Notes: generated from the letters alone by a model not told the origin. 64,000 bases of DNA from CAWCUK01 sp963798775 (GCA_963798775.1 CAWCUK010000001.1:1736001-1800000), one strand, 5' to 3'; counted from the first letter of the stretch, positions 6,950 through 14,001 are shown. Numbers and translations: made by a program.

Positions 6950-7867
6950 TTAAAACAGTAGTCTTAGTATCAAAAATAAAATAAAAACAAACATAATCGG
7001 TTTTATTAAAAAGGCAACGCACCTTAGTATTATCGGAGGATGAGAATTTGCACCGATACCACCCAATAATGAGAATACGCTGAAATTAAAAACATCACCA
7101 AATAAAGAGAATCCGGAATATCCGGCCCAAAAATCACACATTAATTCTTCCAACCAAGATAAAATGGTTATTGCAGCCAACCATATTGGGAATAATTTGT
7201 AAGAAAAGTTATGAATTAAATTAAAAACAAATAAATAAAATATGACCGATTCAAGAAAAATAAAAAAAGTACCAAAAATTGAATGCCCCCGCTCATGTAA
7301 GAGTATAGCTTTCCTTTGGTTACCTGTCCATCCATCTACTGCTGATGGGAAAATTAAATCTTTAAAAAAACTTAAGATTGGATGTTTATGATCAAACGCA
7401 GACTTTCTCCCCGACCTTCCAATCACCGTTATTCCAAAACGTGTACTAGCTGCGTTATTGGCATAAAGTTTATCTTTGCTCTCATAGTAGCCGTATCTTT
7501 TTATGAAATCGCTGCGTGTCTGAATATTACTTTTATAAATTAAATGTAATATTACATAAAACATGAGATTTAAGATAAATGTGCCAATAATGATTTCTGC
7601 ATCGGCAAAAGTAACATAAATTTTGTAATGAAATATAAAGTATAAACCGGATAGGAAAATTAAATACGAAATTATCAGAACAAATTTATTTTTTGCTAAA
7701 ATACTTTGATTAAAGAATTGCTTAACAAGCAGGATTAAAAGGAAAACACCTAGAATTGCTGGTAAGGTATAGTACCAAGGAAGATTACTCCAACTAAAGT
7801 CTCCCAAAGTAAAAAAGTTAGAAAGATACTTGTTCAAACTACCTAATCTTAAAGTACCCTCAATCAT
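6950..7867 (-). CDS. Membrane M48-type zinc metalloprotease
   Basis: This 305-aa integral membrane protein has three to four hydrophobic helices in its first 110 residues, then a soluble insert, then the catalytic motif LLHERGHSIFG (HExxH form, about residues 190-200). It continues with a membrane pair and LEELMCDFWAGY (about 240-251), whose Glu fits the third zinc ligand, and SHPPIILR near 275, the 'HPP' signature downstream of the active site in HtpX/Ste24-like M48 enzymes. It sits alone on the minus strand between a decayed gene and a nuclease gene. A defence-related or regulated intramembrane role is possible but not shown by the sequence. Confidence 0.75.
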   Translation of the reverse strand: MIEGTLRLGSLNKYLSNFFTLGDFSWSNLPWYYTLPAILGVFLLILLVKQFFNQSILAKNKFVLIISYLIFLSGLYFIFHYKIYVTFADAEIIIGTFILNLMFYVILHLIYKSNIQTRSDFIKRYGYYESKDKLYANNAASTRFGITVIGRSGRKSAFDHKHPILSFFKDLIFPSAVDGWTGNQRKAILLHERGHSIFGTFFIFLESVIFYLFVFNLIHNFSYKLFPIWLAAITILSWLEELMCDFWAGYSGFSLFGDVFNFSVFSLLGGIGANSHPPIILRCVAFLIKPIMFVFILFLILRLLF

Positions 7868-8032
7868 ATCAACGCCCCATAAAGATTATAAATGAGGATA
7901 ATAAATATATAAATCAAATTGAAAGTAGCAATAGAATGATTGAAACTTTCTTTTATATAATGCGCTATTTTTTCTAAAGAAATTAAATATTAAATAAGCT
8001 GTACAAAAAATTTTATATCATAACCCCTCATT

Positions 8033-9277
8033 TTAATTATATTTTTGTTTAAACGTTTCGAACTTTTTTAGAAATAAAGGATAAGTTTTTTCTATTGCGA
8101 TAATTAGTTGCTCTTCAAAGGTCTGTAAATCCCGAGCGCCCATATCTTCTACAATAAAAGTTTCACTACACCATATATTTATCCATCTTGAAAAATGTCT
8201 CCCTTTATTTCTATTATCCGGTATCGCGAAAAAATCGACTACTTCATTAACAATAGCGTTTTTAATTTCTTTCGGCTTTCTGTAAACCTTCTCCCAATAA
8301 AGCATGAACCGTATTATATATTTATCTCCGACATGCGGCTCTTTACTTTGAAATTCAAAAAGATAAGCAGGTATAAAAAGCTCTCCGTCTATATAACATT
8401 TCTTCTCTCTAATCCAAAACTCCATTGCCCATCGACCCCACGATCTAAAATAAAATTCATTTATATACGGTGCTTTAAAATTTTTCTCGTAAACCATATC
8501 GTGAAATTTATTGAAGAGGATAATAGAATCGGAATAATCGGTTTTCTGTGCAGGATTTCCCAGTTTTGAATTTATTTTATTGTTGATCTTTTCCAGTTCT
8601 AACTGCAGCAGCATCTTTTCTAAAAATTTTGAAAGAGATTCCATAATAAGTAAAACTTCTCCGCTTGTAGCAGTTCGATATTTATCGCATACATTTTTAA
8701 ATGATGAATAATCAATTTCAGCGCATGGGCAGTCTTTAATATTTGCTGCCGTAAGTGATTTTCTTCCATCGGGGGTACAAAATAAAATTATTTTCTCCGG
8801 CTCTTTAAAAACTCTAACCATTTCATTTTGATATCTTGAAACCTGTTCAATTTGTTCCCCGCTGTTGACTTTATTTTCCAAACCCACAACACCAATAATT
8901 CGTCCTTCATTATTAATCAACTCAATAAGCAGGTCTAACCTATCTCCGTTCTGTGTGGACCATTCCGTTGTTGTTTTTACTGATTTTATTTTTTTAAAAT
9001 TAATTTTTTTGATAAAGGCTGCCACGGTTTTATTATTTGCCGCAACAACATTTATCCAATCAATAAAAAAATTAACCCCTAAACTATGTGTTTGTTTCGA
9101 ACTAAGTAAAAAGGAAAATATCCTTGTCCATTCTAACTCATTAAATATGTTTTCAAAGAAAAAGAATAAGTTAAATTCTGTTTTCAAAAAAGAAAGCCTT
9201 TCTTTAATTGTATCTATTCTTAAAATATCTTCCGATGACGCTAAATTAGTTAATGGTTTTACTCTATGTTTAGCCAT
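8033..9277 (-). CDS. PD-(D/E)XK nuclease family protein
   Basis: This 414-aa protein matches the PDDEXK_4 type of putative nucleases. The catalytic core is visible at about residues 105-150: DRLDLLIELIN supplies the Asp, IIGVVGLENKV the E-x-K pair, and EQIEQVSRYQNEM the following helix. The N-terminal part (FFFFENIFNELEWTRIFSFLL) is the usual lead-in, and the C-terminal half probably carries specificity or partner-binding functions. It is transcribed away from the sigma/Lon-Csx3 operon, sharing a 217-bp intergenic region with it. Such nucleases are frequent in defence islands; no methyltransferase or helicase partner is adjacent, so its target is unknown. Confidence 0.75.
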   Translation of the reverse strand: MAKHRVKPLTNLASSEDILRIDTIKERLSFLKTEFNLFFFFENIFNELEWTRIFSFLLSSKQTHSLGVNFFIDWINVVAANNKTVAAFIKKINFKKIKSVKTTTEWSTQNGDRLDLLIELINNEGRIIGVVGLENKVNSGEQIEQVSRYQNEMVRVFKEPEKIILFCTPDGRKSLTAANIKDCPCAEIDYSSFKNVCDKYRTATSGEVLLIMESLSKFLEKMLLQLELEKINNKINSKLGNPAQKTDYSDSIILFNKFHDMVYEKNFKAPYINEFYFRSWGRWAMEFWIREKKCYIDGELFIPAYLFEFQSKEPHVGDKYIIRFMLYWEKVYRKPKEIKNAIVNEVVDFFAIPDNRNKGRHFSRWINIWCSETFIVEDMGARDLQTFEEQLIIAIEKTYPLFLKKFETFKQKYN

Positions 9278-9402
9278 TAAATTCTCCTTTTGTAAAGTTA
9301 AAAAACTTAAAAATCGTACGGCAATGATATTCAGCTATAATCTTTATTTGAGATTTAAAACTGAAATTAATTTATATTGCGTTAATCTTCAAAACCTATA
9401 CA

Positions 9403-9484
9403 CTATTAGAGAAGATGTTTCAAAATTTTTCCAAAAAAAATTTTGTATTAGCGTTTCTTTTTTTATTTTTCTTTTCGAAAAAAA
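9403..9484 (+). promoter_or_regulatory. 82-bp upstream element, copy B
   Basis: Same blocks and spacing as copy A: CTATTAGAG (9403-9411), TTTTTCC plus eight As (9426-9440), CGAAAAAAA (9476-9484). It ends about 10 nt before the first start codon of the sigma/Lon-Csx3 operon, so it must include its promoter or 5' leader. A frame happens to stay open through it, but the low-complexity translation and the conserved spacing with non-coding copy A argue against coding. Confidence 0.55.
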
Positions 9485-9494
9485 CAGTGAGGGC

Positions 9495-9977
9495 GTGTTG
9501 GATAAAAAAATACTAGAACTAATAAAAGAAAAAAAACTTAAGAAAAATGAAATTAGATTGATCAAACGAAAAAGCCGTCACTCTGCGGCCCAAGAATTGG
9601 ACACAAAAGATTTGCTTAAATTCGGTTCGGTATGGGGAGTAGAAGATAGAGCTGTCCCTTTTGATTATAATAGAAAAGAAGACGATTATAAAAATGCTTT
9701 ACGTCCTTGTTTAGTTTTAGGAACTCCTTTTAATTTTAATTCCTACGATTCTGTCAAAACCGCTCCCGGTACCAGTATTCCGCATCCTTTTGGTTTCAAA
9801 AAACCTCCTTGTATAAAAGCGGAAGTTCCGCCGGAAAATTTAAAAAAGACTACTTTCTTTCTTATTTATTTCCAATGGTATAGCAGGCAGAGTGAACTTG
9901 AAAAATATTTTACCGAATTGTCTGAACCACTACTTAATTTAACCCAAAAATTGATGGAGGGGGAAAATGAAAGGTAA
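9495..9977 (+). CDS. MazF/PemK-like domain protein, first gene of the sigma/Lon-Csx3 operon
   Basis: About 160 aa. The frame is open far upstream, but sequence before 9495 is antisense to the nuclease gene or part of the upstream element, so I take GTG 9495 or TTG 9498 as the start (GTGAGGG precedes). After a basic N-terminal helix, KFGSVWGVED, ALRPCLVLG and DSVKTAPGTS follow in the order of the PemK/MazF core (G-x-IW...RP-x-LVL...vaP-x-TS). A C-terminal helical stretch ends in KLMEGENER. The end overlaps the next gene by 11 nt. It could be an RNase toxin or, as in CalpT, a catalytically dead MazF fold used for protein binding. Confidence 0.55.
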   Translation: MLDKKILELIKEKKLKKNEIRLIKRKSRHSAAQELDTKDLLKFGSVWGVEDRAVPFDYNRKEDDYKNALRPCLVLGTPFNFNSYDSVKTAPGTSIPHPFGFKKPPCIKAEVPPENLKKTTFFLIYFQWYSRQSELEKYFTELSEPLLNLTQKLMEGENER

Positions 9978-10404
9978 TTTATCGGTCTATAAAGAATTCC
10001 CTAATCTTATTAGAAGAGCTTATAAATCAAGGCAGCTTAATATAAGTGACGAAGAAGTATGGAATAGGCTGGAAAAATCTTTTCGAACTATCGCGCCGCG
10101 ATCTATGTTATATTCTTTTGATGGAAGTCTTAATCCCGCCGCTGAAGATGTAATTCAAGAATTAATACTTTTATTAATTACTTCATTTGAAAAACCTAAA
10201 AAAGATGATTCAGCTTTTTCATGGGAAGAAGTAATGGCCGAAACTCCTGAAAATGATAAGAGAATTTATTCATACTGCATGTCTATATTTAGAACCGCCT
10301 TTAATGCAGTCGGCAGAAACGACTTAGAAAACACTAATAAAAAATTATATGATTTGATAAACGGCATCTGTAAAGAATTGTTAGATGAAGGCTGCAATAA
10401 TTGA
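9967..10404 (+). CDS. Sigma factor region-2-like protein (first half of a split sigma factor)
   Basis: This 145-aa protein starts at ATG 9967 behind a strong GGAGGGGG. Residues 25-60 (EEVWNRLEKSFRTIAPRS, then PAAEDVIQELILLLITSF) resemble sigma-70 region 2.1-2.2, where A-E-D-x-x-Q-E is the core-binding signature. IYSYCMSIFRTAFNAVGR (about 101-118) fits region 2.3-2.4 with its aromatic and basic residues. No region 4 is present; that half lies in the next gene, overlapping by 20 nt. Together they suggest a two-polypeptide ECF-like sigma factor, analogous in principle to SigO-RsoA of Bacillus. The homology is remote and read by eye, so profile searches should decide. Confidence 0.55.
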   Translation: MKGNLSVYKEFPNLIRRAYKSRQLNISDEEVWNRLEKSFRTIAPRSMLYSFDGSLNPAAEDVIQELILLLITSFEKPKKDDSAFSWEEVMAETPENDKRIYSYCMSIFRTAFNAVGRNDLENTNKKLYDLINGICKELLDEGCNN

Positions 10405-11062
10405 AATGAACGGGGGACAATTTGGCTACAACAATAATATAGAGAAAGAACCGTTTGAAGAACAAACTACAAGCGCCGTTATTCCGTTTACTCTATTACA
10501 TAGAGGGGATAAGCAGATAGATAATAAAAAATTAAAAGAATTTATTATAAATATTTTTAAAACTTTGGAAAATTACTCTTTTTCTGTCTCTAATTTAAAA
10601 ACAATAGTTTCTTCTAATACGGATTTAGTAGAATATGAAATAATTGATCAAGAAGGTAATAAAGATGAAGATGCCGATGAAGATGATTATTTACCAAAAG
10701 AGATAGATAACACCAATATTTTGGGAGGAAAGAAGGATGCTACTTTAGACGCTTCCGTTCCTGAAATATGGTTTAATACTTTGTCTAAAAAATATAAAAA
10801 TGAAAAGTTCCGCGTAATGAGTACTATATTTTATTTTAGGTTTATGAATTATACCTACCAGGAAATTGGCGATTTATTTGACCCGCCCATACCTCATAGT
10901 ACCGTTGAAAGTAGGTTTAAGAAAATAATTAAACTTTTTAAGATAAACCAATACTTCCATTCGGAAGATGATGGATTTCGCAGGTATATAGATGTTTTCC
11001 TTTCTAAAATTGAACCCTTCTTGGATATAAAAGAAAATATGGGAGAAACAGAATATGAATAG
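10385..11062 (+). CDS. Sigma factor region-4-like HTH protein (second half of a split sigma factor)
   Basis: This 225-aa protein has a long acidic linker (residues 75-110, rich in Asp/Glu) between an unassigned N-terminal domain and a helix-turn-helix at about 140-185. The HTH reads FRFMNYTYQEIGDLF then IPHSTVESRFKKIIKLF, the pattern of sigma region 4.2 (y.eIa...g...sTVksR...i..L). The start is ATG 10385, overlapping the region-2-like gene, or ATG 10407; neither has a strong ribosome binding site, implying translational coupling. Its end overlaps the CalpT-like gene by 8 nt, the usual arrangement of an ECF sigma factor and its inhibitor. Functionally it would correspond to CalpS or one half of it. 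Confidence 0.6.
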   Translation: MKAAIIEMNGGQFGYNNNIEKEPFEEQTTSAVIPFTLLHRGDKQIDNKKLKEFIINIFKTLENYSFSVSNLKTIVSSNTDLVEYEIIDQEGNKDEDADEDDYLPKEIDNTNILGGKKDATLDASVPEIWFNTLSKKYKNEKFRVMSTIFYFRFMNYTYQEIGDLFDPPIPHSTVESRFKKIIKLFKINQYFHSEDDGFRRYIDVFLSKIEPFLDIKENMGETEYE

Positions 11063-11966
11063 TTTTATTTCAAATTTACTTAATCCTCCGGAAGTAGTTG
11101 AAAAGGGGCAAATCTGGAGGGTTGCCGATTTACAATTAGATTTTGTTATAACCGATACCGAATATTTAGATGAACTTAAAGTTATTCGTGCCGCTGTTTT
11201 TTCTCGTTCTCATGAAGTAGGCGACGAAAATGATTTGGTTATTTCTCCCGATGAACATTATAGTTTCATTCCTTCTCCAAGAGTAATTTTAAGAATCACC
11301 GATTCTCCTTTCCCTGCTGAAAAGTTGTCTTACTATTTAGGCTCATTAAAAAATGAAGATATAGCGAGGTTGAATTCGTCTCTCGCTGCCACAAATTTTA
11401 ATTATCATGATGCTCAAAGAAAAATTATGGACGGGTACCTTGATAAAATAAATCCATTAAGAATGGAAGCCTTGAAACTTTATGAAAGTATTGCCGAAGC
11501 TCAGGAAAATAAGCCTAGTGAAACTGGTTCAGCTATTATTTATACACTTCCGCCTAACTTTACAAAACAAATTGATTCAATAAATCATGAAGATGAAAAT
11601 ATTAGGGTAGCCGCTTTAGCCGCTGATTCGAAATCACCGACTGAAAAACTTTCTGAGTCTCTTAAAAATGAACAAACCGTGTATGAAGATGATAATTTCC
11701 TTTTCACATTTAGACTGGAAACTAATTATTTCATTTTTACAGTAATTCGAAAACATGAAAGTATAGAATCTCTTCAGAATATAAAGTTTAGTTTTATTGG
11801 TACTGAAAAGGAACAAAGTTATGAACAAAAAGAATTTTATTTAGATCGGATTGAGATTAGAGAGCCGCTTAGTAAAGTAAAAGACTATATACAGCGGGGA
11901 TTTAATATCTCTTTTAGTTTTAACCGAGAAAAGTTTACAAAAACCTTTTCCTATGGTAAAAAATGA
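11055..11966 (+). CDS. CalpT-like candidate: MazF/PemK-like N-terminus, putative anti-sigma factor
   Basis: This 303-aa protein carries an N-terminal domain with GQIWRVADLQLDFVITD (about 18-34), RAAVFSRSHEVGDENDLVI and SPRVILRIT, then LSYYLGSLKNEDIARL, in the order of MazF/PemK-like domains that some anti-sigma-type proteins use. Residues 110-200 are helical linker; 210-303 form a beta-rich domain (FLFTFRLETNYFIFTVI, FNISFSFNREKF). The predicted mass, about 34 kDa, is close to the roughly 33 kDa of CalpT, which is cleaved into 23- and 10-kDa parts. It lies between the sigma-like genes and the Lon-Csx3 gene, overlapping both (8 nt and ATGA). By analogy it would sequester the sigma factor until cleaved by the protease. 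That role is inferred from context. Confidence 0.5.
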   Translation: MNSFISNLLNPPEVVEKGQIWRVADLQLDFVITDTEYLDELKVIRAAVFSRSHEVGDENDLVISPDEHYSFIPSPRVILRITDSPFPAEKLSYYLGSLKNEDIARLNSSLAATNFNYHDAQRKIMDGYLDKINPLRMEALKLYESIAEAQENKPSETGSAIIYTLPPNFTKQIDSINHEDENIRVAALAADSKSPTEKLSESLKNEQTVYEDDNFLFTFRLETNYFIFTVIRKHESIESLQNIKFSFIGTEKEQSYEQKEFYLDRIEIREPLSKVKDYIQRGFNISFSFNREKFTKTFSYGKK

Positions 11967-12301
11967 ATAAGTTGAATAAAATAATGATCAATAATTATAT
12001 TGAACGAGAAATTGAGGCTTGCTCAAGTAATCTCCAAAAAAAGAGCGCGTTAAAGCTTTCATTATCAACAATGCTCAGCGATGGTTATGCTTCAAGAATT
12101 ACTAATGAAACAAGAGTTAAAATTAAAAATTTTATCGGCGAACAAGATTGGGATAAACATAAAGAAAAATTTTATCCATATAATGAAATCTGTTTTAATG
12201 TTGGCGAAACTTATACCCTTTTCGTTTTACAAAATAATCCTGATGAAACAGGGGTGGTTTTAAAATTACACGTAGACAAAGAATGGCGAGATAAAAAATG
12301 A
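11963..12301 (+). CDS. N-terminal part of the Lon-Csx3 protein (apparent frameshift follows)
   Basis: This 112-aa frame starts at ATG 11963 inside the stop of the previous gene (ATGA), so it is coupled to it. It contains a helical N-terminus and an EICFNVGETYTLFVLQNNP segment, with no AAA+ ATPase motifs. It ends at TGA 12299-12301 directly after a six-A run (12292-12297). Skipping one A makes the reading continue as DKNEVEEYLNKEFNTVKEKA into the Lon domain frame without any stop. I therefore think this and the next frame are one protein of about 387 aa, broken by an indel, a sequencing error or a +1 shift. Alternatively it is a small separate protein. Confidence 0.5.
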   Translation: MNKLNKIMINNYIEREIEACSSNLQKKSALKLSLSTMLSDGYASRITNETRVKIKNFIGEQDWDKHKEKFYPYNEICFNVGETYTLFVLQNNPDETGVVLKLHVDKEWRDKK

Positions 12302-12389
12302 AGTTGAAGAATATCTTAATAAAGAGTTTAATACTGTTAAAGAAAAAGCAAAAAATTTCTTAAATAAAATTGCTCTAAATTGTGGTGTA

Positions 12390-13127
12390 ATGCATTGGGA
12401 AAGCTTAGAAAAATATACTGTTTTTATCTCGGATGCTGAGGGAAATCGGAATTTAGAAAATATAAAAATTACAGGTGAATCACTTCAGCTTCCTATGATG
12501 ATTGCTCTTCTTTCGGCTTTAACCGAGATAGAAATTAGCAATACATTAGCTTTTTCAGGTAATTTAAATAATGACTGCTCATTACAATGGATTAATGGCC
12601 AGATACCAAAAATTACTGCCGCGAAAAGAGAATTTCCTCAGATTTCCAAAGTAATTCTTCCTATAACAAATAGTCGTAATGATTTAAATGATATTGCGGT
12701 TTATTATAATTCGCTTGAAAAAGTTTTAGAGGATTGTGTCCCTAATATTTGGGAAAAAATAAAAGCATTTGAAGTAGAATGCTTGCTGCATATAAAATCT
12801 GAAGATAAAATTTATACTAACGACAAAGGTACTGAAATAAAAGCAAGAAAAATTTTCTTTTGTCATAACGGAAATATTGAACCAAATATTGTTAATTATA
12901 TAACTGATTTCTCTTCTATAAATGCAGATCCCCGTCAAGACATATTAATACTTGATAATTTTAAAATACTTTGGTTGAACGCCTATGTTGCGCTGCAGCT
13001 TAAAAATTATTTTAAAGTAGTAGCCATTTTTGATCCTAAATTAGAAGGCTCTCTTATTATTCACTCACAGCACAATTCATTAAAAGTGGGTACATTACTT
13101 AAGGAAAAACAGCACAAAACTCCTTAA
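12390..13127 (+). CDS. Lon-type (S16) protease domain fused to a Csx3-like domain
   Basis: Numbered from the Met at 12390 (the frame is open further up, from about 12280), residues 20-115 form a Lon proteolytic domain: ITGESLQLPMMIALLSAL holds Ser31 and INGQIPKITAAKREFP holds Lys74. They are 43 residues apart, as are the catalytic Ser679 and Lys722 of E. coli Lon. KVILPITNSRNDL follows as in Lon. Residues 125-240 read as Csx3: NGNIEPNIV, DILILDNFKILWLNAYVAL, VVAIFDPKLEGSLIIHS and LKVGTLL parallel Csx3's IKPE, GRGPIWL, VAVYDPRLGAVVVQSH and EGDVI. Csx3 binds cyclic tetra-adenylate made by type III CRISPR systems. There is no AAA+ domain, so ligand binding by the Csx3 part probably controls the protease, as SAVED does in CalpL. 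The likely substrate is the preceding CalpT-like protein. Confidence 0.75.
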   Translation: MHWESLEKYTVFISDAEGNRNLENIKITGESLQLPMMIALLSALTEIEISNTLAFSGNLNNDCSLQWINGQIPKITAAKREFPQISKVILPITNSRNDLNDIAVYYNSLEKVLEDCVPNIWEKIKAFEVECLLHIKSEDKIYTNDKGTEIKARKIFFCHNGNIEPNIVNYITDFSSINADPRQDILILDNFKILWLNAYVALQLKNYFKVVAIFDPKLEGSLIIHSQHNSLKVGTLLKEKQHKTP

Positions 13128-13250
13128 TTTAATAAGTAGAAATAATGTTTTTTAACCCGCCTCTTTTTTAGAAAGAGTTGCGTTTTTATTATTTTATTGT
13201 TATATATTTAGTCCCTCATCTTCTTCATCGTCCAAAATAAAACATTACAT

Positions 13251-13338
13251 CTGAATGCGCTTTGAATAGGCTCTGAATGCGCTCTGAATGCGCATCACAG
13301 TCGTACCAGAGTCGTATCAGAGTCGCTCTGAAGTCGTT
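13251..13338. repeat. Tandem repeat of eight 11-bp units
   Basis: Eight consecutive 11-mers without spacers fall into two sub-types. Units 1-4 are variants of CTGAATGCGCT; units 5-8 are variants of TCAGAGTCGTA ending in CTGAAGTCGTT. The period of 11 puts every unit on roughly the same face of the helix. The repeat lies in the 322-bp gap between the Lon-Csx3 gene and the next promoter. I see no reading frame there. It could be a protein-binding array, a minisatellite or a transcript structure. Confidence 0.85.
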
Positions 13339-13410
13339 TTACGCCTATTAAAAACATTTATCAGAATCCCTTAAGCCGGTAGAATCACTTCAAAATATTA
13401 AGTTTTGATT

Positions 13411-13418
13411 TAGATTTG
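13411..13418 (+). promoter_or_regulatory. Candidate -7 element TAGATTTG
   Basis: It matches the Bacteroidota TAnnTTTG promoter element and lies 39 nt before the ATG at 13450, the same distance as the candidate before msrB. No clear -33 TTG was found. Confidence 0.35.
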
Positions 13419-13449
13419 TATATTATAAAAAAATATCGGGAGTTATTTA

Positions 13450-14001
13450 ATGGAAAACAGGCATTTCTTTAGCGGGGGTTTTAATATTCTGATTCGCGCG
13501 TTTCTTTTTCTGTTCTTATTTTTTGCGGTAAATTTATCCGCGCAAGAAAAGGAACATAAACAGAATCATGAAATGAATGATTCAACTCTTATACATAGGC
13601 AGCATATGATTCATTCCGAAAGCCATATGGTAATGCCTTTTGATATGAATAAAGTAACCCATTATTTTATTAAAAATGACAGCGGCGGCGTTCTTATGGT
13701 TAAGGTAAAAGAAGTGAATGACACTATGCAAACTGAACTTATAAGAAAACATCTGAAACATGAAAAAGATTTATTTACCGACGCCGATTTTAAAGATCCT
13801 AAAACACTACATGGTACAAATATGCCGGGTTTAAAAAAATTAACGGAATCAGCAGGGAAATACAGCGTAAATTATTCCGAGGTACCGGCAGGAGCAAAAC
13901 TAATTTTTTCTTCAAAAGATCCTGAGGTTGTAAACGCGTTACATGAATGGTTCGATGCCCAGCTGAAAGATCATGGCAGCGATGCCAGGAGCAGCGAGTA
14001 A
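13450..14001 (+). CDS. Exported conserved protein of the family often mislabelled aspartate carbamoyltransferase
   Basis: This 183-aa protein has an N-terminal signal sequence (hydrophobic stretch to LSAQ, about residues 12-31), so it is periplasmic. A His/Met-rich linker (residues 35-65) precedes the conserved part: MPFDMNKVTHYFIKNDSGG, IRKHLKHEKDLF, DFKDPKTLHGTNMPGLKKL and VNALHEWFDAQLKDHGSDA. These motifs recur in a small family found in many Bacteroidota and Proteobacteria that databases sometimes annotate by mistake as aspartate carbamoyltransferase; it has none of that enzyme's motifs. His/Met richness suggests metal handling, but that is a guess. It is transcribed alone, with a terminator-free 57-nt gap to the convergent gene. 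Confidence 0.65.
   Translation: MENRHFFSGGFNILIRAFLFLFLFFAVNLSAQEKEHKQNHEMNDSTLIHRQHMIHSESHMVMPFDMNKVTHYFIKNDSGGVLMVKVKEVNDTMQTELIRKHLKHEKDLFTDADFKDPKTLHGTNMPGLKKLTESAGKYSVNYSEVPAGAKLIFSSKDPEVVNALHEWFDAQLKDHGSDARSSE

Noticed and set aside
8865..9494. Long N-terminal extension of the first gene of the Lon-Csx3 operon
   Set aside because: The frame is open by chance antisense to the nuclease gene and through the upstream element; the translation is low-complexity and the homologous element at 6059 is non-coding.
12081..12263. 60-aa alternative frame inside the 11963-12301 gene
   Set aside because: Low-complexity shadow reading; the 11963 frame has the coupled start and better protein-like sequence.
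12298..12366. Short ATG frame overlapping the 12301 stop as the true start of the Lon gene
   Set aside because: It stops after 22 codons in another frame; the Lon frame instead continues from the 11963 gene after a one-base shift.
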